Assembly (NCBI GenBank): GCA_038748065.1
Contig: JBCDJG010000001.1
Span: 62,001-126,000 of the forward strand
Direction of reading: 5' to 3'
Length of the DNA stretch: 64,000 nt
Source: JBCDJG01 sp038748065
GTDB lineage: Bacteria; Pseudomonadota; Gammaproteobacteria; Pseudomonadales; Halieaceae
Shown here: positions 17,982-26,809 of the stretch, piece by piece
Numbering within the stretch: the stretch's first letter is position 1
Layout: the number at the start of each line of letters is the position of its first letter
Made by a program: the position numbers and the translations under genes
Notes under the pieces: model-generated
What the model saw: the letters and a program-made list of their open reading frames with translations, nothing else
Database searches by the model: none
Told to the model about the DNA's origin: nothing

Positions 17982-19406
17982 CTAGCGGCGCGCCTGGCGT
18001 GCCACGTACCAGCCTACCAGTCGATCGAGCAGCCCTGGGTCATCGTCCTCTCCCGCCGCACTCATGTCGAGCTCACCGCCGCCCGCACGATACTGTTCGG
18101 AGTACATCTCAAGGACCTTCTTTTTGACCATGCCGCGCAGCGGTACATGCGCCAGCATGCCATAGGTGGCCGCACCGCCCTGCTTGGCCAGCTCAGGGTT
18201 TGCCCGCACGGCGTCCAAGGATTCGCGGAGGTCACTCAGATAGTCATCAACCACGGCGAGGTGCTGCGCCGTCACCATCGCATGCAGACCAGGAGGCGAC
18301 TGGTTGCGATTGACCTGCCAGCCGCGGGCATCCATCTGGTCCCCCACGGCATAGATATTGAGGTCCGGGTCGCTCGAGCGGAAAGAGAAGAGCGGGCCCT
18401 GTGGAGTGCCCATGACCTCCAGTTCCGGCAGAGCCTCAATGCCCTGCTTTAACCGATTCACCGCTTCCAGCGTTTCCGCCGCCAACCTGCGATAACCCTC
18501 TTTTCCGAAATAGCGCATTACACCCCAGGCGGCGGCATAGCCGCCCCCGGGTCTTGTACCCAGCAGCGCGGAAGATGCAAATACGCCACCGGGCCAGTTC
18601 TCATAGACAAACATCTGGTAGCGCAGGTAATCCAGATTGCGGTAAGTGATCGTCGACGCACCCTTGGCGGCATAGCCGTACTTGTGAATGTCTGCAGAAA
18701 TTGACGTGACGCCCGGCACACGGTAATCCCACAGTGGCAGCTCTTCACCATTTTGCTCCATGAAAGGCAGTATGAAGCCACCCACGCAGGCATCGATATG
18801 CAGCGGTACGCGCTTGGCCTCGGCTATCTGGCCTATCGCTTCAATCGGATCGATCATACCGTGGGGATACTCAGGCGCGCTGGCGAGGATCATCACCGTG
18901 TTGCGATTAACCATACGCCGCAGTTTTCTCAGGTCAGGCGTGAAGTCCTTCTTCAGGGGCACCAGTTTGACCTTGACGCCAAAGTACTCTGCCGCCTTGA
19001 ACCAGGCTACGTGCGCGGTGGTTATCAGCACCATCTCCGGCCGCGTAACCCTACGTTGCTCCCGGGCCATATCGCGATAAGTCTTTACCGCCATCAGGCA
19101 GCTTTCCGTTCCGCCGGACGTGACGACACCGCAGACATCATCGGTGCCATTCAGGATATCGGCGGTGGCACTGATAACCTCGGTCTCCATTTTCTTGAGA
19201 CTTTTAAAGGCGCCTGGGTTCAGGCCGTTCTCTGAAGAAAAGCGATGGTAGGCGTCCTTGAGGAAACTCGAATGGGCCTCATCGAGATAATAGACCAGGC
19301 TCCAGAGGCGCCCCTCTTTATAACGCGGATCGCTGCCCTTGAACGAGTCCAGCTGTTCCAGGATGGCTTCCGCCGGTGAGCCCTGCTCGGGCATGGGTTC
19401 ATGCAT
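17982..19406 (-). CDS. PLP-dependent group II decarboxylase family, sphingosine-1-phosphate lyase-like
   Basis: 474 aa. 'TSGGTES' at about 96-102 binds the PLP phosphate, 'HIDACVGGF' at about 203-211 holds the ring-binding Asp, and 'SADIHKYGYAAKGAS' at about 237-251 places the Schiff-base Lys at 242. This H-K-Y-G-x-x-x-K-G signature is that of eukaryotic S1P lyase and bacterial homologues rather than glutamate or tyrosine decarboxylases. It could cleave a phosphorylated long-chain base or decarboxylate an amino acid. It is the last gene of an operon with a TAXI receptor-like protein and a DUF819 permease, 17 bases after the permease. Confidence 0.82.
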   Translation of the reverse strand: MHEPMPEQGSPAEAILEQLDSFKGSDPRYKEGRLWSLVYYLDEAHSSFLKDAYHRFSSENGLNPGAFKSLKKMETEVISATADILNGTDDVCGVVTSGGTESCLMAVKTYRDMAREQRRVTRPEMVLITTAHVAWFKAAEYFGVKVKLVPLKKDFTPDLRKLRRMVNRNTVMILASAPEYPHGMIDPIEAIGQIAEAKRVPLHIDACVGGFILPFMEQNGEELPLWDYRVPGVTSISADIHKYGYAAKGASTITYRNLDYLRYQMFVYENWPGGVFASSALLGTRPGGGYAAAWGVMRYFGKEGYRRLAAETLEAVNRLKQGIEALPELEVMGTPQGPLFSFRSSDPDLNIYAVGDQMDARGWQVNRNQSPPGLHAMVTAQHLAVVDDYLSDLRESLDAVRANPELAKQGGAATYGMLAHVPLRGMVKKKVLEMYSEQYRAGGGELDMSAAGEDDDPGLLDRLVGWYVARQARR

Positions 19407-19423
19407 GCTTCTCTCTCCCCGTT

Positions 19424-20614
19424 TTACTGCAAACGCTGCAGATACAGGCCTAAGCTGATGCCAAGGTAACTTCCCAAAGCATAGCCAATAATTCCGCTGG
19501 TCATCCCCGGCAAGAGGGCAGACGGGTTATTCAAGGCTTTGGCCATCAGCGGTACAAAGGGCGGGCTGCCCACAGCAGCGACCGAGGTCACCATAAAGGT
19601 ATCGCTATCAACACCCGCCAGACGGCATAGTGCCGCATGAATAACCAGGCCGCCAAACACGACGACCAGCAGAAACAGGGCGACCAGCGCATCCGCGCCC
19701 ACGAATTCCTCCAGGCTGACCAGCGAGGACACCGCCAGGCAGAAAACGTAAATCAGGTACATCCCAAGCCGGTACGACAGCGCGAGTGACCTCACCCGAG
19801 GATTCAGGGAAAGGAGCATGGCGAGCGATGTCAGCACGATGATCAACACGGCGCTGTTTGGCGCTGCGCCGCGCAGGCTCGCCAGTCCCTGGGCAATCGC
19901 AAAAGACAGCGCCACCACAAGACCTGATAGAGCCAGCGGCAGTAACAGTTGCCAGTAGCTTTCCGGCTTGATCAGCGCACCGTAGTCATCCTGTTCGACT
20001 CGAACCTCATCCGCGACCGATGCGCCAGCAGGCGCTGAGTCGGCAGCGGCGCGTGGCAGGATCGACCTGAACAGCGGGACGCCCAGGGTCAGCATGAAAA
20101 GAAAGTAGACCGAGCCCAGCAGGGTGTCCAAGCTATGAAACACCAGGTACTGCTCATTGGGAATGGCCAGCCCCGCCTTGATGGCCGCGAGATTCGGCGT
20201 GCCGCCAGAGTACACACCAACCGACATCGCAGCCAGATTAGCCGTGCCATCAACATCGCGGAAGACAAAAAACAGTGTCGTTGCCAGCGCAGTGACAGCC
20301 GTCACCGCGAACACCAGTGACAGCAATGCCTTGCCGGCGACACGGGACCACTGCCGCATATCGAGGCTGAACAGGAGCATCGGCAAGGCCAGCACCACGC
20401 AGACTTCCGATAACGAGGTGGCCACGCCGCGCGCCTTATCCGGCAGTAGCCCAGCACTACCCAGTGTCATGCCCAGCAGATAGCACACCACGATAACCCC
20501 GAGCCGCCTTATCCAAAGTGACCTATGCGCCGCCGCCAGGATGATGGCGGGCACCGACAGATACAGCGCGAGAGACGCCGCCTGGATCAAGACGGCCAAC
20601 TCACTGAACCACAT
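19424..20614 (-). CDS. DUF819 family integral membrane protein (putative permease)
   Basis: 396 aa with about 10-11 hydrophobic helices. The central 'SVGVYSGGTPNLAAIKAGL' and C-terminal 'SVAAVGSPPFVPLMAKAL' and 'PGMTSGIIGYALGSYLG' segments are hallmarks of the DUF819 (YjcL-like) family. These two Gly/Pro-rich broken-helix motifs recall BASS/Na-symporter folds, so transport is likely, but the substrate is unknown. The start overlaps the end of the upstream TAXI-like gene by 14 bases, so the two are translationally coupled. Confidence 0.82.
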   Translation of the reverse strand: MWFSELAVLIQAASLALYLSVPAIILAAAHRSLWIRRLGVIVVCYLLGMTLGSAGLLPDKARGVATSLSEVCVVLALPMLLFSLDMRQWSRVAGKALLSLVFAVTAVTALATTLFFVFRDVDGTANLAAMSVGVYSGGTPNLAAIKAGLAIPNEQYLVFHSLDTLLGSVYFLFMLTLGVPLFRSILPRAAADSAPAGASVADEVRVEQDDYGALIKPESYWQLLLPLALSGLVVALSFAIAQGLASLRGAAPNSAVLIIVLTSLAMLLSLNPRVRSLALSYRLGMYLIYVFCLAVSSLVSLEEFVGADALVALFLLVVVFGGLVIHAALCRLAGVDSDTFMVTSVAAVGSPPFVPLMAKALNNPSALLPGMTSGIIGYALGSYLGISLGLYLQRLQ

Positions 20615-21905
20615 CCTTCATAACAAGTTCACTGCGCCTGCGCACATAGTCCAGGTGATGAAGGAGCGTATAGGCCTGCTTGCGATAGATGTTGGGCAGG
20701 TTTGACTTCAGCAGGTGGGCTTCTATTTCATCCAACTCAGCGCGCAGCGTCTCGACCCGCTCCGCGCCAAGCTGAGGCCCACTCTGCAGCAGCTCGGCAT
20801 CAATATCGTGAATACGCCCATAGTGACGATAGACGCGGCGACTGATAAACCACTGATAGCCGGCAGGTAGAATTTTCATCAGCGGCAGCAACAGAAATAC
20901 CGCTGGCAGGAGGATAAGCAGAACGCGGTTTAATTGCGCCACGATCCAATACGGCAGGAATTGCTCGAGCGGACTGAAGCCCTTGTCCAGCAGCTGTTGC
21001 GCGTAGCCATTCAATTCGACGGCCAGGTCCGTGGCGGCAGGGTAGCGGGCGTCTGCCGGGATAATGTCGCTTCCGCCGTGCACCTCCACTATGGCGTGCA
21101 CCAGCCGGTTAACGAGGGCGGGATGGATATCCGCATTCGCCACCAGCCGCATGGCGACCGCCACCAGCTGCGTATCCTGCTTGGGTAACGCCCGTTGGTA
21201 GTCGAGAATGCCAGAGGGCATGTTAACCAGCTGCGCTCCCGGCAGCCGCGCCGCAATGGATTCACCGTGCGCCAGGGTTTGTAGGGATACGCCCTGCGCA
21301 CGCAACAAGGTCTGCAGATAGGGCGCCTCTGCTGGCGCTACAAATAACGCAATGTCGATGTCGCCAGCCAGCAGCGCAGCGGCCGCCTCGGCGCCACCAA
21401 GTTCCGAGGCCCTGCTGCGGCTCAGCGCACCGGCGCCACTGATGTCGACCAGCGCGTCGGCGATCAGCCGCGTGCCACTGCCATCAGGGCCCGCTGCAAG
21501 CCGCAGGTCTGCCCAGGTATTGGGGTCACCATTCATAGGCAACCGGGCGAAAGCCCAAAGCGGCTCCATACGAAGGGCCGCCAGACCCTGCACCTCTTCA
21601 CCCAGTGGGACGCCTCCCTGTACCAGGGCAATATCCGCGCCCTCTTCCGCCTCCAACAGGCGCGCATTCTCGACCGAACCGGCAGACTCCAGAATGCGCA
21701 GTTCAATATCGTCTCGAGCCAACACTTCCTGATAGGCCAGGGCCGTTTCATAGTAAGCGGACCCGGGGGAGCCGGCAGCGATGGTCAGGGCCTCAGGCGG
21801 TATAAGATCGAGCTGACGCAGCAGGAAGGCGACCGCGCTGGCAAGGCCCGCCAGACAAAGCAGCCCGAGCAGCACGAAGGGAAGACTCCGAAGAATCGCA
21901 GACAC
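20601..21905 (-). CDS. TAXI-family solute-binding protein, membrane anchored at both ends
   Basis: 434 aa. After an N-terminal helix (about 9-29) comes the TAXI signature: 'LTIAAGSPGSAYYETALAYQ' and 'DIALVQGGV'. The binding domain ends near residue 310, then a hydrophobic helix ('VLLILLPAVFLLLPLMKIL') leads into a short basic and coiled-coil cytoplasmic tail. Classical TAXI proteins feed TRAP permeases, but no DctQ/DctM gene is here; a DUF819 permease overlaps its 3' end instead. I infer that the pair imports or senses one organic solute handled by the downstream decarboxylase. Confidence 0.82.
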   Translation of the reverse strand: MSAILRSLPFVLLGLLCLAGLASAVAFLLRQLDLIPPEALTIAAGSPGSAYYETALAYQEVLARDDIELRILESAGSVENARLLEAEEGADIALVQGGVPLGEEVQGLAALRMEPLWAFARLPMNGDPNTWADLRLAAGPDGSGTRLIADALVDISGAGALSRSRASELGGAEAAAALLAGDIDIALFVAPAEAPYLQTLLRAQGVSLQTLAHGESIAARLPGAQLVNMPSGILDYQRALPKQDTQLVAVAMRLVANADIHPALVNRLVHAIVEVHGGSDIIPADARYPAATDLAVELNGYAQQLLDKGFSPLEQFLPYWIVAQLNRVLLILLPAVFLLLPLMKILPAGYQWFISRRVYRHYGRIHDIDAELLQSGPQLGAERVETLRAELDEIEAHLLKSNLPNIYRKQAYTLLHHLDYVRRRSELVMKDVVQ

Positions 21906-22040
21906 GATTACTTGGCACTCAAACGGGCAGGCAACACGGCTAAAGGGGCTAAGGTCATTCCAGTCATTCGCTCCATTAATGGACTCCAGCCCTTAGCATA
22001 TCTATTCTGGGCTCCCGATTGCAGGTTTTCAGGCAAACGA

Positions 22041-23342
22041 ATGCGCACAGACGGCTTTACGCCACGTTACCGGGCTTGGGTTCTTTTCATCCTTTGGCTG
22101 ACCTACATCCTGAACTTCGTCGATCGCCAACTGATAACGATCCTGCTGGAGCCCATCAAGCTGGAGTTTGGGGCCAGCGATACCGCGATGGGTTTTCTCT
22201 CCGGCTTCGCCTTCGCCCTGTTTTACGCCAGCCTCGGTATTCCTGTAGCGCGACTGGCTGATCGCTGGTCTCGTCGTAACGTTATCGCCATCTCTGTCGG
22301 CCTGTGGAGCGCCATGACAGCGCTGTGTGGCCTCGCCGGCAGCTTCTGGCAGCTGGCTCTCGCGCGTATCGGCGTTGGCGTTGGCGAAGCGGGCGGCACG
22401 CCGCCCTCGCACAGCCTGCTCGCTGACTATTTTCCGCCAGAGCAACGCTCCACGGCCTTGAGCATTCACGCCACCGCAACGCAGTTCGGCATACTGATCG
22501 GCATGCTGGGTGGCGCAGTCGTCGCAGCCGAGTTCGGCTGGCGCATGGCCTTTATTCTGTTCGGCGTGCCCGGCGTTCTGGTCGGACTGCTGGTCGCCCT
22601 GACAGTGCGAGAGCCGCGTCGCACAGCAGCACCGCCGGATACCAGCATGCTGGCTGACGTAAAACACATCTGGGCACTGCCGGGCTTCAAGCTGATCACC
22701 TTCGCAGGGGCCTGTACAGCCCTGGCGGGCTATGGCCTCGGCACCTGGTCGCCCAGCTTTTTGATGCGCACTCACGGACTGAGCCTGGTGCAAACTGGCT
22801 TGCTGCTGGGTGGGGCTGGTGCTTTCAGCGGTATTATTGGCGCTGTCACTGGGGGCCTGCTCTGCGATCGCCTGTGCAAGCGCGATCAGCGATGGCAGCT
22901 CTGGCTACCCGCCCTTGGGGCCTTCGCAACGGCACCCCTGATGCTGGCGTTCCTACTGTGGCCCGCATCGCAACAGTTCAGCCTGGGAGACAGCGTCATT
23001 CCGGTCGCCATCATCTTTACACTCCTGGGTGGTATCGTCGCTGCGTTCTGGATCGGGCCTACCTATGCCGCCATCCAAACCCTGTCGCCGACAGACAAGC
23101 GGGCCCAGGCGGCCGCCATTTTCCTGTTCCTGTTCAACCTTGTCGGGCTGGGGCTGGGCCCGCTGATTATCGGCATGCTCAGCGATCTGCTGGAGCCTTC
23201 GTTTGGTGTGGATGGCCTGCGCTATGCGATGGCGCTCAGCCTATCACTCGTTGTAGTCGGCGGGTTCCTCTTCCTCCGCGCAGCGCCGCACTATGCGGCC
23301 GCCGGCGGTAGGCCTGAAAACGAGGCCGCCGCGACGGGCTGA
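22041..23342 (+). CDS. MFS transporter, spinster-like
   Basis: 433 aa and 12 hydrophobic helices. The start is set at the ATG (22041) that begins the conserved N terminus 'YRAWVLFILWLTYILNFVDRQ'; the open frame extends upstream but is not family-like. 'RLADRWSRRNVIAISV' is the A-motif, and 'RIGVGVGEAGGTPPSHSLLADYFPPEQR' region is the spinster/GudP-type helix 5 signature. It diverges from the TAXI operon (start to start about 135 bases). It likely exports or imports a lipid-like or organic anion solute. Confidence 0.87.
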   Translation: MRTDGFTPRYRAWVLFILWLTYILNFVDRQLITILLEPIKLEFGASDTAMGFLSGFAFALFYASLGIPVARLADRWSRRNVIAISVGLWSAMTALCGLAGSFWQLALARIGVGVGEAGGTPPSHSLLADYFPPEQRSTALSIHATATQFGILIGMLGGAVVAAEFGWRMAFILFGVPGVLVGLLVALTVREPRRTAAPPDTSMLADVKHIWALPGFKLITFAGACTALAGYGLGTWSPSFLMRTHGLSLVQTGLLLGGAGAFSGIIGAVTGGLLCDRLCKRDQRWQLWLPALGAFATAPLMLAFLLWPASQQFSLGDSVIPVAIIFTLLGGIVAAFWIGPTYAAIQTLSPTDKRAQAAAIFLFLFNLVGLGLGPLIIGMLSDLLEPSFGVDGLRYAMALSLSLVVVGGFLFLRAAPHYAAAGGRPENEAAATG

Positions 23343-23354
23343 AGACCTTGAGCG

Positions 23355-24236
23355 CTAGGGCTCTGCCATCTTGCGGTAGCGGGCGAGCGCTGGAGCGAAT
23401 TCAGGGTGATCCTTGTATTCACCCTGGGCATCCGGTGACGCATCGATCGCCGCGAACATGGCGCCCATAGCGCCCTCCTGCTGCAACAGCATCTCCAGCG
23501 GATGAGAATAGACCCGGATGGTAAACACGATAGCTCGGCTTTCTGGCAGGCGTACCAGACTTTGCCGCTCGCTACGGTAATACACCGTCATGTCTTCACG
23601 GATGTCGCGGGGAGTATCAGGGAAGTCGCCCAGGCCATTGTGGTCCTGCAAGGACCAGTTAAAGCGAACGGTGGGCCGTTCTGGCCGCAGGTGGTTGAAG
23701 AAACGATCGATACTGGGCGATAGCGTCTCATGGACCCCGGGAATCGGATCATGAATCCGCCGCATGGCCTGACCGAACTTGTCGGGCAGGTACCAGCGCG
23801 ACGGGCAGCACACGCTACCTGCCGTCAGGTGATAGACACCGTCGACCTCCTGCATGATGATCAGGTCATCCGCCACCCAGAGTGAGCTGGTCCAGAGCGG
23901 CTGTTCGTCATCATAGGGCACGCTGAACTCGCCAACGCTGCACTCAATGCCCTGATCCGTTTCCCGGTAGTGGCCGCCGGGCTGCTCGAGCAAATGCGTG
24001 CGCAACAACGCGGAGAGCTCCCGCTGCGCATCCATGCTCCCGGGCTGACTGAGATAAACGCCATCGCCACGCTGGGCGCGCTGCGCCAGCTTGTGGCGGT
24101 GGTAGCGCCCGATCTCATCATCTGTTTCGATCCAGCTGTCAGGCGACATCGGGCTCAAACCCATGGATAGCAATTCGGGCTTCTTAATGTGCGGCAGATA
24201 GCGCGGCGTGGCATTGCTGAACAGCACTGCGTTCAA
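23355..24236 (-). CDS. DUF3445 heme-dependent oxidative N-demethylase family protein
   Basis: 293 aa. DUF3445 proteins are the alpha subunit of heme-dependent oxidative N-demethylase (HODM), which demethylates dimethylamine, or are relatives of it. Matching features are 'SVCCPSRWYLPDKFGQAMRRIHDPIPGV' region, 'RFNWSLQDH' and 'RVYSHPLEMLL' near the C terminus. HODM's other subunits are not next to it, so it may act alone or on another substrate. The ATG at 24236 gives a complete N terminus. It converges on the MFS gene with a 12-base gap. Confidence 0.8.
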   Translation of the reverse strand: MNAVLFSNATPRYLPHIKKPELLSMGLSPMSPDSWIETDDEIGRYHRHKLAQRAQRGDGVYLSQPGSMDAQRELSALLRTHLLEQPGGHYRETDQGIECSVGEFSVPYDDEQPLWTSSLWVADDLIIMQEVDGVYHLTAGSVCCPSRWYLPDKFGQAMRRIHDPIPGVHETLSPSIDRFFNHLRPERPTVRFNWSLQDHNGLGDFPDTPRDIREDMTVYYRSERQSLVRLPESRAIVFTIRVYSHPLEMLLQQEGAMGAMFAAIDASPDAQGEYKDHPEFAPALARYRKMAEP

Positions 24237-24395
24237 TCCTCCTCAGACGATCCATCACTATAACGCAATCCCCCGGGCGACCTGCTGTTAGACATTCTTG
24301 TACCGATACCGCCTAATGCGCGCCCACGGTTTGTCACCGAGCCTCCACCACGCTAATTTGTCTCCGCGATTAATGCGGTACGAGCCCTGGCCCTC

Positions 24396-26792
24396 ATGCA
24401 AAATGACTCTCACCGGCAGTCGATGACTGCTACGCCTGAAATTCTGGAACTGGAGGACGTCAGCGACAATTCGGTGGGCGGTAAAGCCTACGGCCTGTCG
24501 CAACTTGTGCGTATGGGGCTGAACGTACCCCCGGCCTTTGTCATACGACATGCAGCTGTGGGGAACTACCCGGCAGATCTGCACGCAAGCTGGACCAAAC
24601 TCGGGGAATTCCGCGTCGCGGTTCGTTCCTCGGCGGAGGGCGAGGACGGCAGCGAAGATTCATTTGCGGGTCAATACGACACCGTGCTGAACGTTGATGG
24701 CTACGACGCTTTGCAGCTTGCGATCGACCAGTGCGTCACCTCGTTGGACAGTGATCGCGCCAGGGAATACGCAGGTAGACAAGACGGAGCAGCTCCGTCG
24801 ATGAATATCGTGGTACAGCGCATGGTTAATGCCAGAGCCGCCGGTGTGGTATTTACAGCCGACCCGGTGAGCGCTCGCCGTGATCTGCTTATCGTCGACG
24901 CCGTGGCGGGCCTCGGAGAGGCGCTGGTTAGCGGCGAAGCGACACCTGACCATTTTGCTCTGGATCAATCGGGCTGCGTAGTGAGACGTTCACTGCTTGC
25001 TGATGCGCCCGTGATCTCGGACCTTGAACTTGAACGCATCGCACAGGAGGCACGCCGCGCGGAGGCACAGGAAGGCCAGGCGCTCGATCTTGAGTGGGCA
25101 ATTGACGATAGCGGTGAGCTCTTCTGGCTCCAGGCACGACCCATTACCACGCTGCCCGCCGACCTCAACGAGTGCGACACACCGCTGCCACGGCCCGATG
25201 ACGTACTCACCATCAGCAACGTGAGTGAGATGATGCCGGGCGCCGTGTCGCCACTGACAGGCTCATTCACAGGCTGGAGCATTGACTATGGTCTGCAGCA
25301 TATGCAGGTCGCAGTCGGCGCCCGGGAAGAAATCGACAAAGACTGGCAAGTTACCGCCTGGGGCTATGGCCATCTCTTTCTCAACCTGACGGGTAACATT
25401 GTCATGAGCGCCGGTGTGCTCGGCTCGAGCCCCGAGCAGACCGCACAAACCCTGTGTGGCCGTCCCGTACCTGAACTCAAAGCGCTGCCACCGATGCCAA
25501 AATGGCGCCGCATCATTAATACATTGCGACTGTTTCGCTACGCGCTGTCCGCACCCAAGGTCGTCGACCGCTTTGATGACGAGGTCGCAAACTTTCATAT
25601 CGAGAGCCTGGACAGCGCATCGGCAATGATGTCCCAGCTATCGGCCAAGGCCGCTTTCTACGAGCACGCCATGGCCGTGCATATTCAGTCATCCGCCCTC
25701 TCGGGCTTTCTCTCTGCGATCGTCGAAAACATGGTCGCCAAGCGTGCCGACGAAGCGACGCTGGAGGAGCAGGCAGAAGCTATGCGACTGCTGGCCGGTG
25801 CCAGCGGCGTAGAAAGCGCAGACATGGTTGTACAGCTCGATGCTCTGGTAGATCGCATTGCCAGCTTACCAGGCGCCGGCGAGCGGTTCTGCGACAGCGA
25901 TACAAAGAGCGCCCTGGATTGGCTGCGCAGCGAGCCCGAAATCTGCCAGCACTTCAGTGACTTTCTCGCTAACCACGGTCACCGCGGCTACCGTGAGCTC
26001 TGCATGCGTGATCCCGCCTGGGGCGAGGAGCCTGCACCACTGGTGGAAAGCATGCAGGCAGGGGCTCGCGCGCGGCTTGCCGGCGCAAGCACGCACAGTG
26101 CGGGCCACGTCGGCGTGGATATGGCGGGGCTTAGTCGTGGCCTGCGCTGGATTCTGCCCAAGGCCCACAATGCCGTCAGGCGAAGAGAACACACCAAGTC
26201 ACATCTGGTTACTGTCGCACACCGCTTCAAACTCGCCTTTGCCCACCTGGGGGATCTGCTGGTATCCGAAGGGGCACTACCCGACGCAGACCTCGTGTAT
26301 TTCTTTACCTTCGAGGAGCTGCCCGGCTTTGTGAACTCGCCGGATAAGTACAGCGTGCAATTGGCGCAGAGCAGGCGCGATGCACTGCCCTTCCAGCAGC
26401 GACTGAGCTTTCCAGAGATCAGCGTCGGAGCTGCCGCTCCGCTCGAGGAGCAGGTAGTAGAGGCGGACGACGGCCGGCTTGCCGGCAGGCCCGCTTCAAG
26501 CGGCGTAGTCGAAGGCACTGCACGCGTGGCACATACCTTGGCAGAAGCCGCTGCGCTGCAACCCGGTGAGATACTCGTTACACCGATCACCGACATTGGC
26601 TGGACGCCCTACTTCAGCATGATCGCCGGGCTGGTTACCGATCTCGGTAGCGCTGTCTCGCACGGGGCTGTTATTGCCAGAGAGTACGGTCTGCCCTGCG
26701 TGGTCAACAGCCGTGTCGGAACGCGGGTGATCAATACCGGCGATCGAGTGAGACTTAATGGCGATAGCGGCGTGGTAGAAATTCTCGGGTGA
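24396..26792 (+). CDS. PEP synthase-like phosphotransferase (PEP/pyruvate-binding + swivelling His domain; rifampin-phosphotransferase-like)
   Basis: 798 aa. Domains in order: an ATP-grasp-like PPDK_N domain (about 10-265, with 'VGGKAYGLSQLVRMGLNVPP' region and 'VRSSAEGEDGSEDSFAGQYDT'), a long helical middle domain (about 300-680), and a C-terminal mobile domain with the phospho-acceptor His at about 756 in 'LGSAVSHGAVIAREYGLP'. There is no PEP-binding TIM barrel, so it is not a true PEP synthase. The order ATP domain, substrate domain, His domain is that of rifampin phosphotransferase and related enzymes that phosphorylate small molecules. A second ATG at 24423 is possible. Function here is inferred only from architecture. 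Confidence 0.8.
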   Translation: MQNDSHRQSMTATPEILELEDVSDNSVGGKAYGLSQLVRMGLNVPPAFVIRHAAVGNYPADLHASWTKLGEFRVAVRSSAEGEDGSEDSFAGQYDTVLNVDGYDALQLAIDQCVTSLDSDRAREYAGRQDGAAPSMNIVVQRMVNARAAGVVFTADPVSARRDLLIVDAVAGLGEALVSGEATPDHFALDQSGCVVRRSLLADAPVISDLELERIAQEARRAEAQEGQALDLEWAIDDSGELFWLQARPITTLPADLNECDTPLPRPDDVLTISNVSEMMPGAVSPLTGSFTGWSIDYGLQHMQVAVGAREEIDKDWQVTAWGYGHLFLNLTGNIVMSAGVLGSSPEQTAQTLCGRPVPELKALPPMPKWRRIINTLRLFRYALSAPKVVDRFDDEVANFHIESLDSASAMMSQLSAKAAFYEHAMAVHIQSSALSGFLSAIVENMVAKRADEATLEEQAEAMRLLAGASGVESADMVVQLDALVDRIASLPGAGERFCDSDTKSALDWLRSEPEICQHFSDFLANHGHRGYRELCMRDPAWGEEPAPLVESMQAGARARLAGASTHSAGHVGVDMAGLSRGLRWILPKAHNAVRRREHTKSHLVTVAHRFKLAFAHLGDLLVSEGALPDADLVYFFTFEELPGFVNSPDKYSVQLAQSRRDALPFQQRLSFPEISVGAAAPLEEQVVEADDGRLAGRPASSGVVEGTARVAHTLAEAAALQPGEILVTPITDIGWTPYFSMIAGLVTDLGSAVSHGAVIAREYGLPCVVNSRVGTRVINTGDRVRLNGDSGVVEILG

Positions 26793-26809
26793 TATCGAGG
26801 CCCTGGCGC

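Noticed and set aside
24396..26792. Phosphoenolpyruvate synthase
   Set aside because: The C-terminal TIM-barrel PEP-binding domain is missing and the His domain is at the C terminus.
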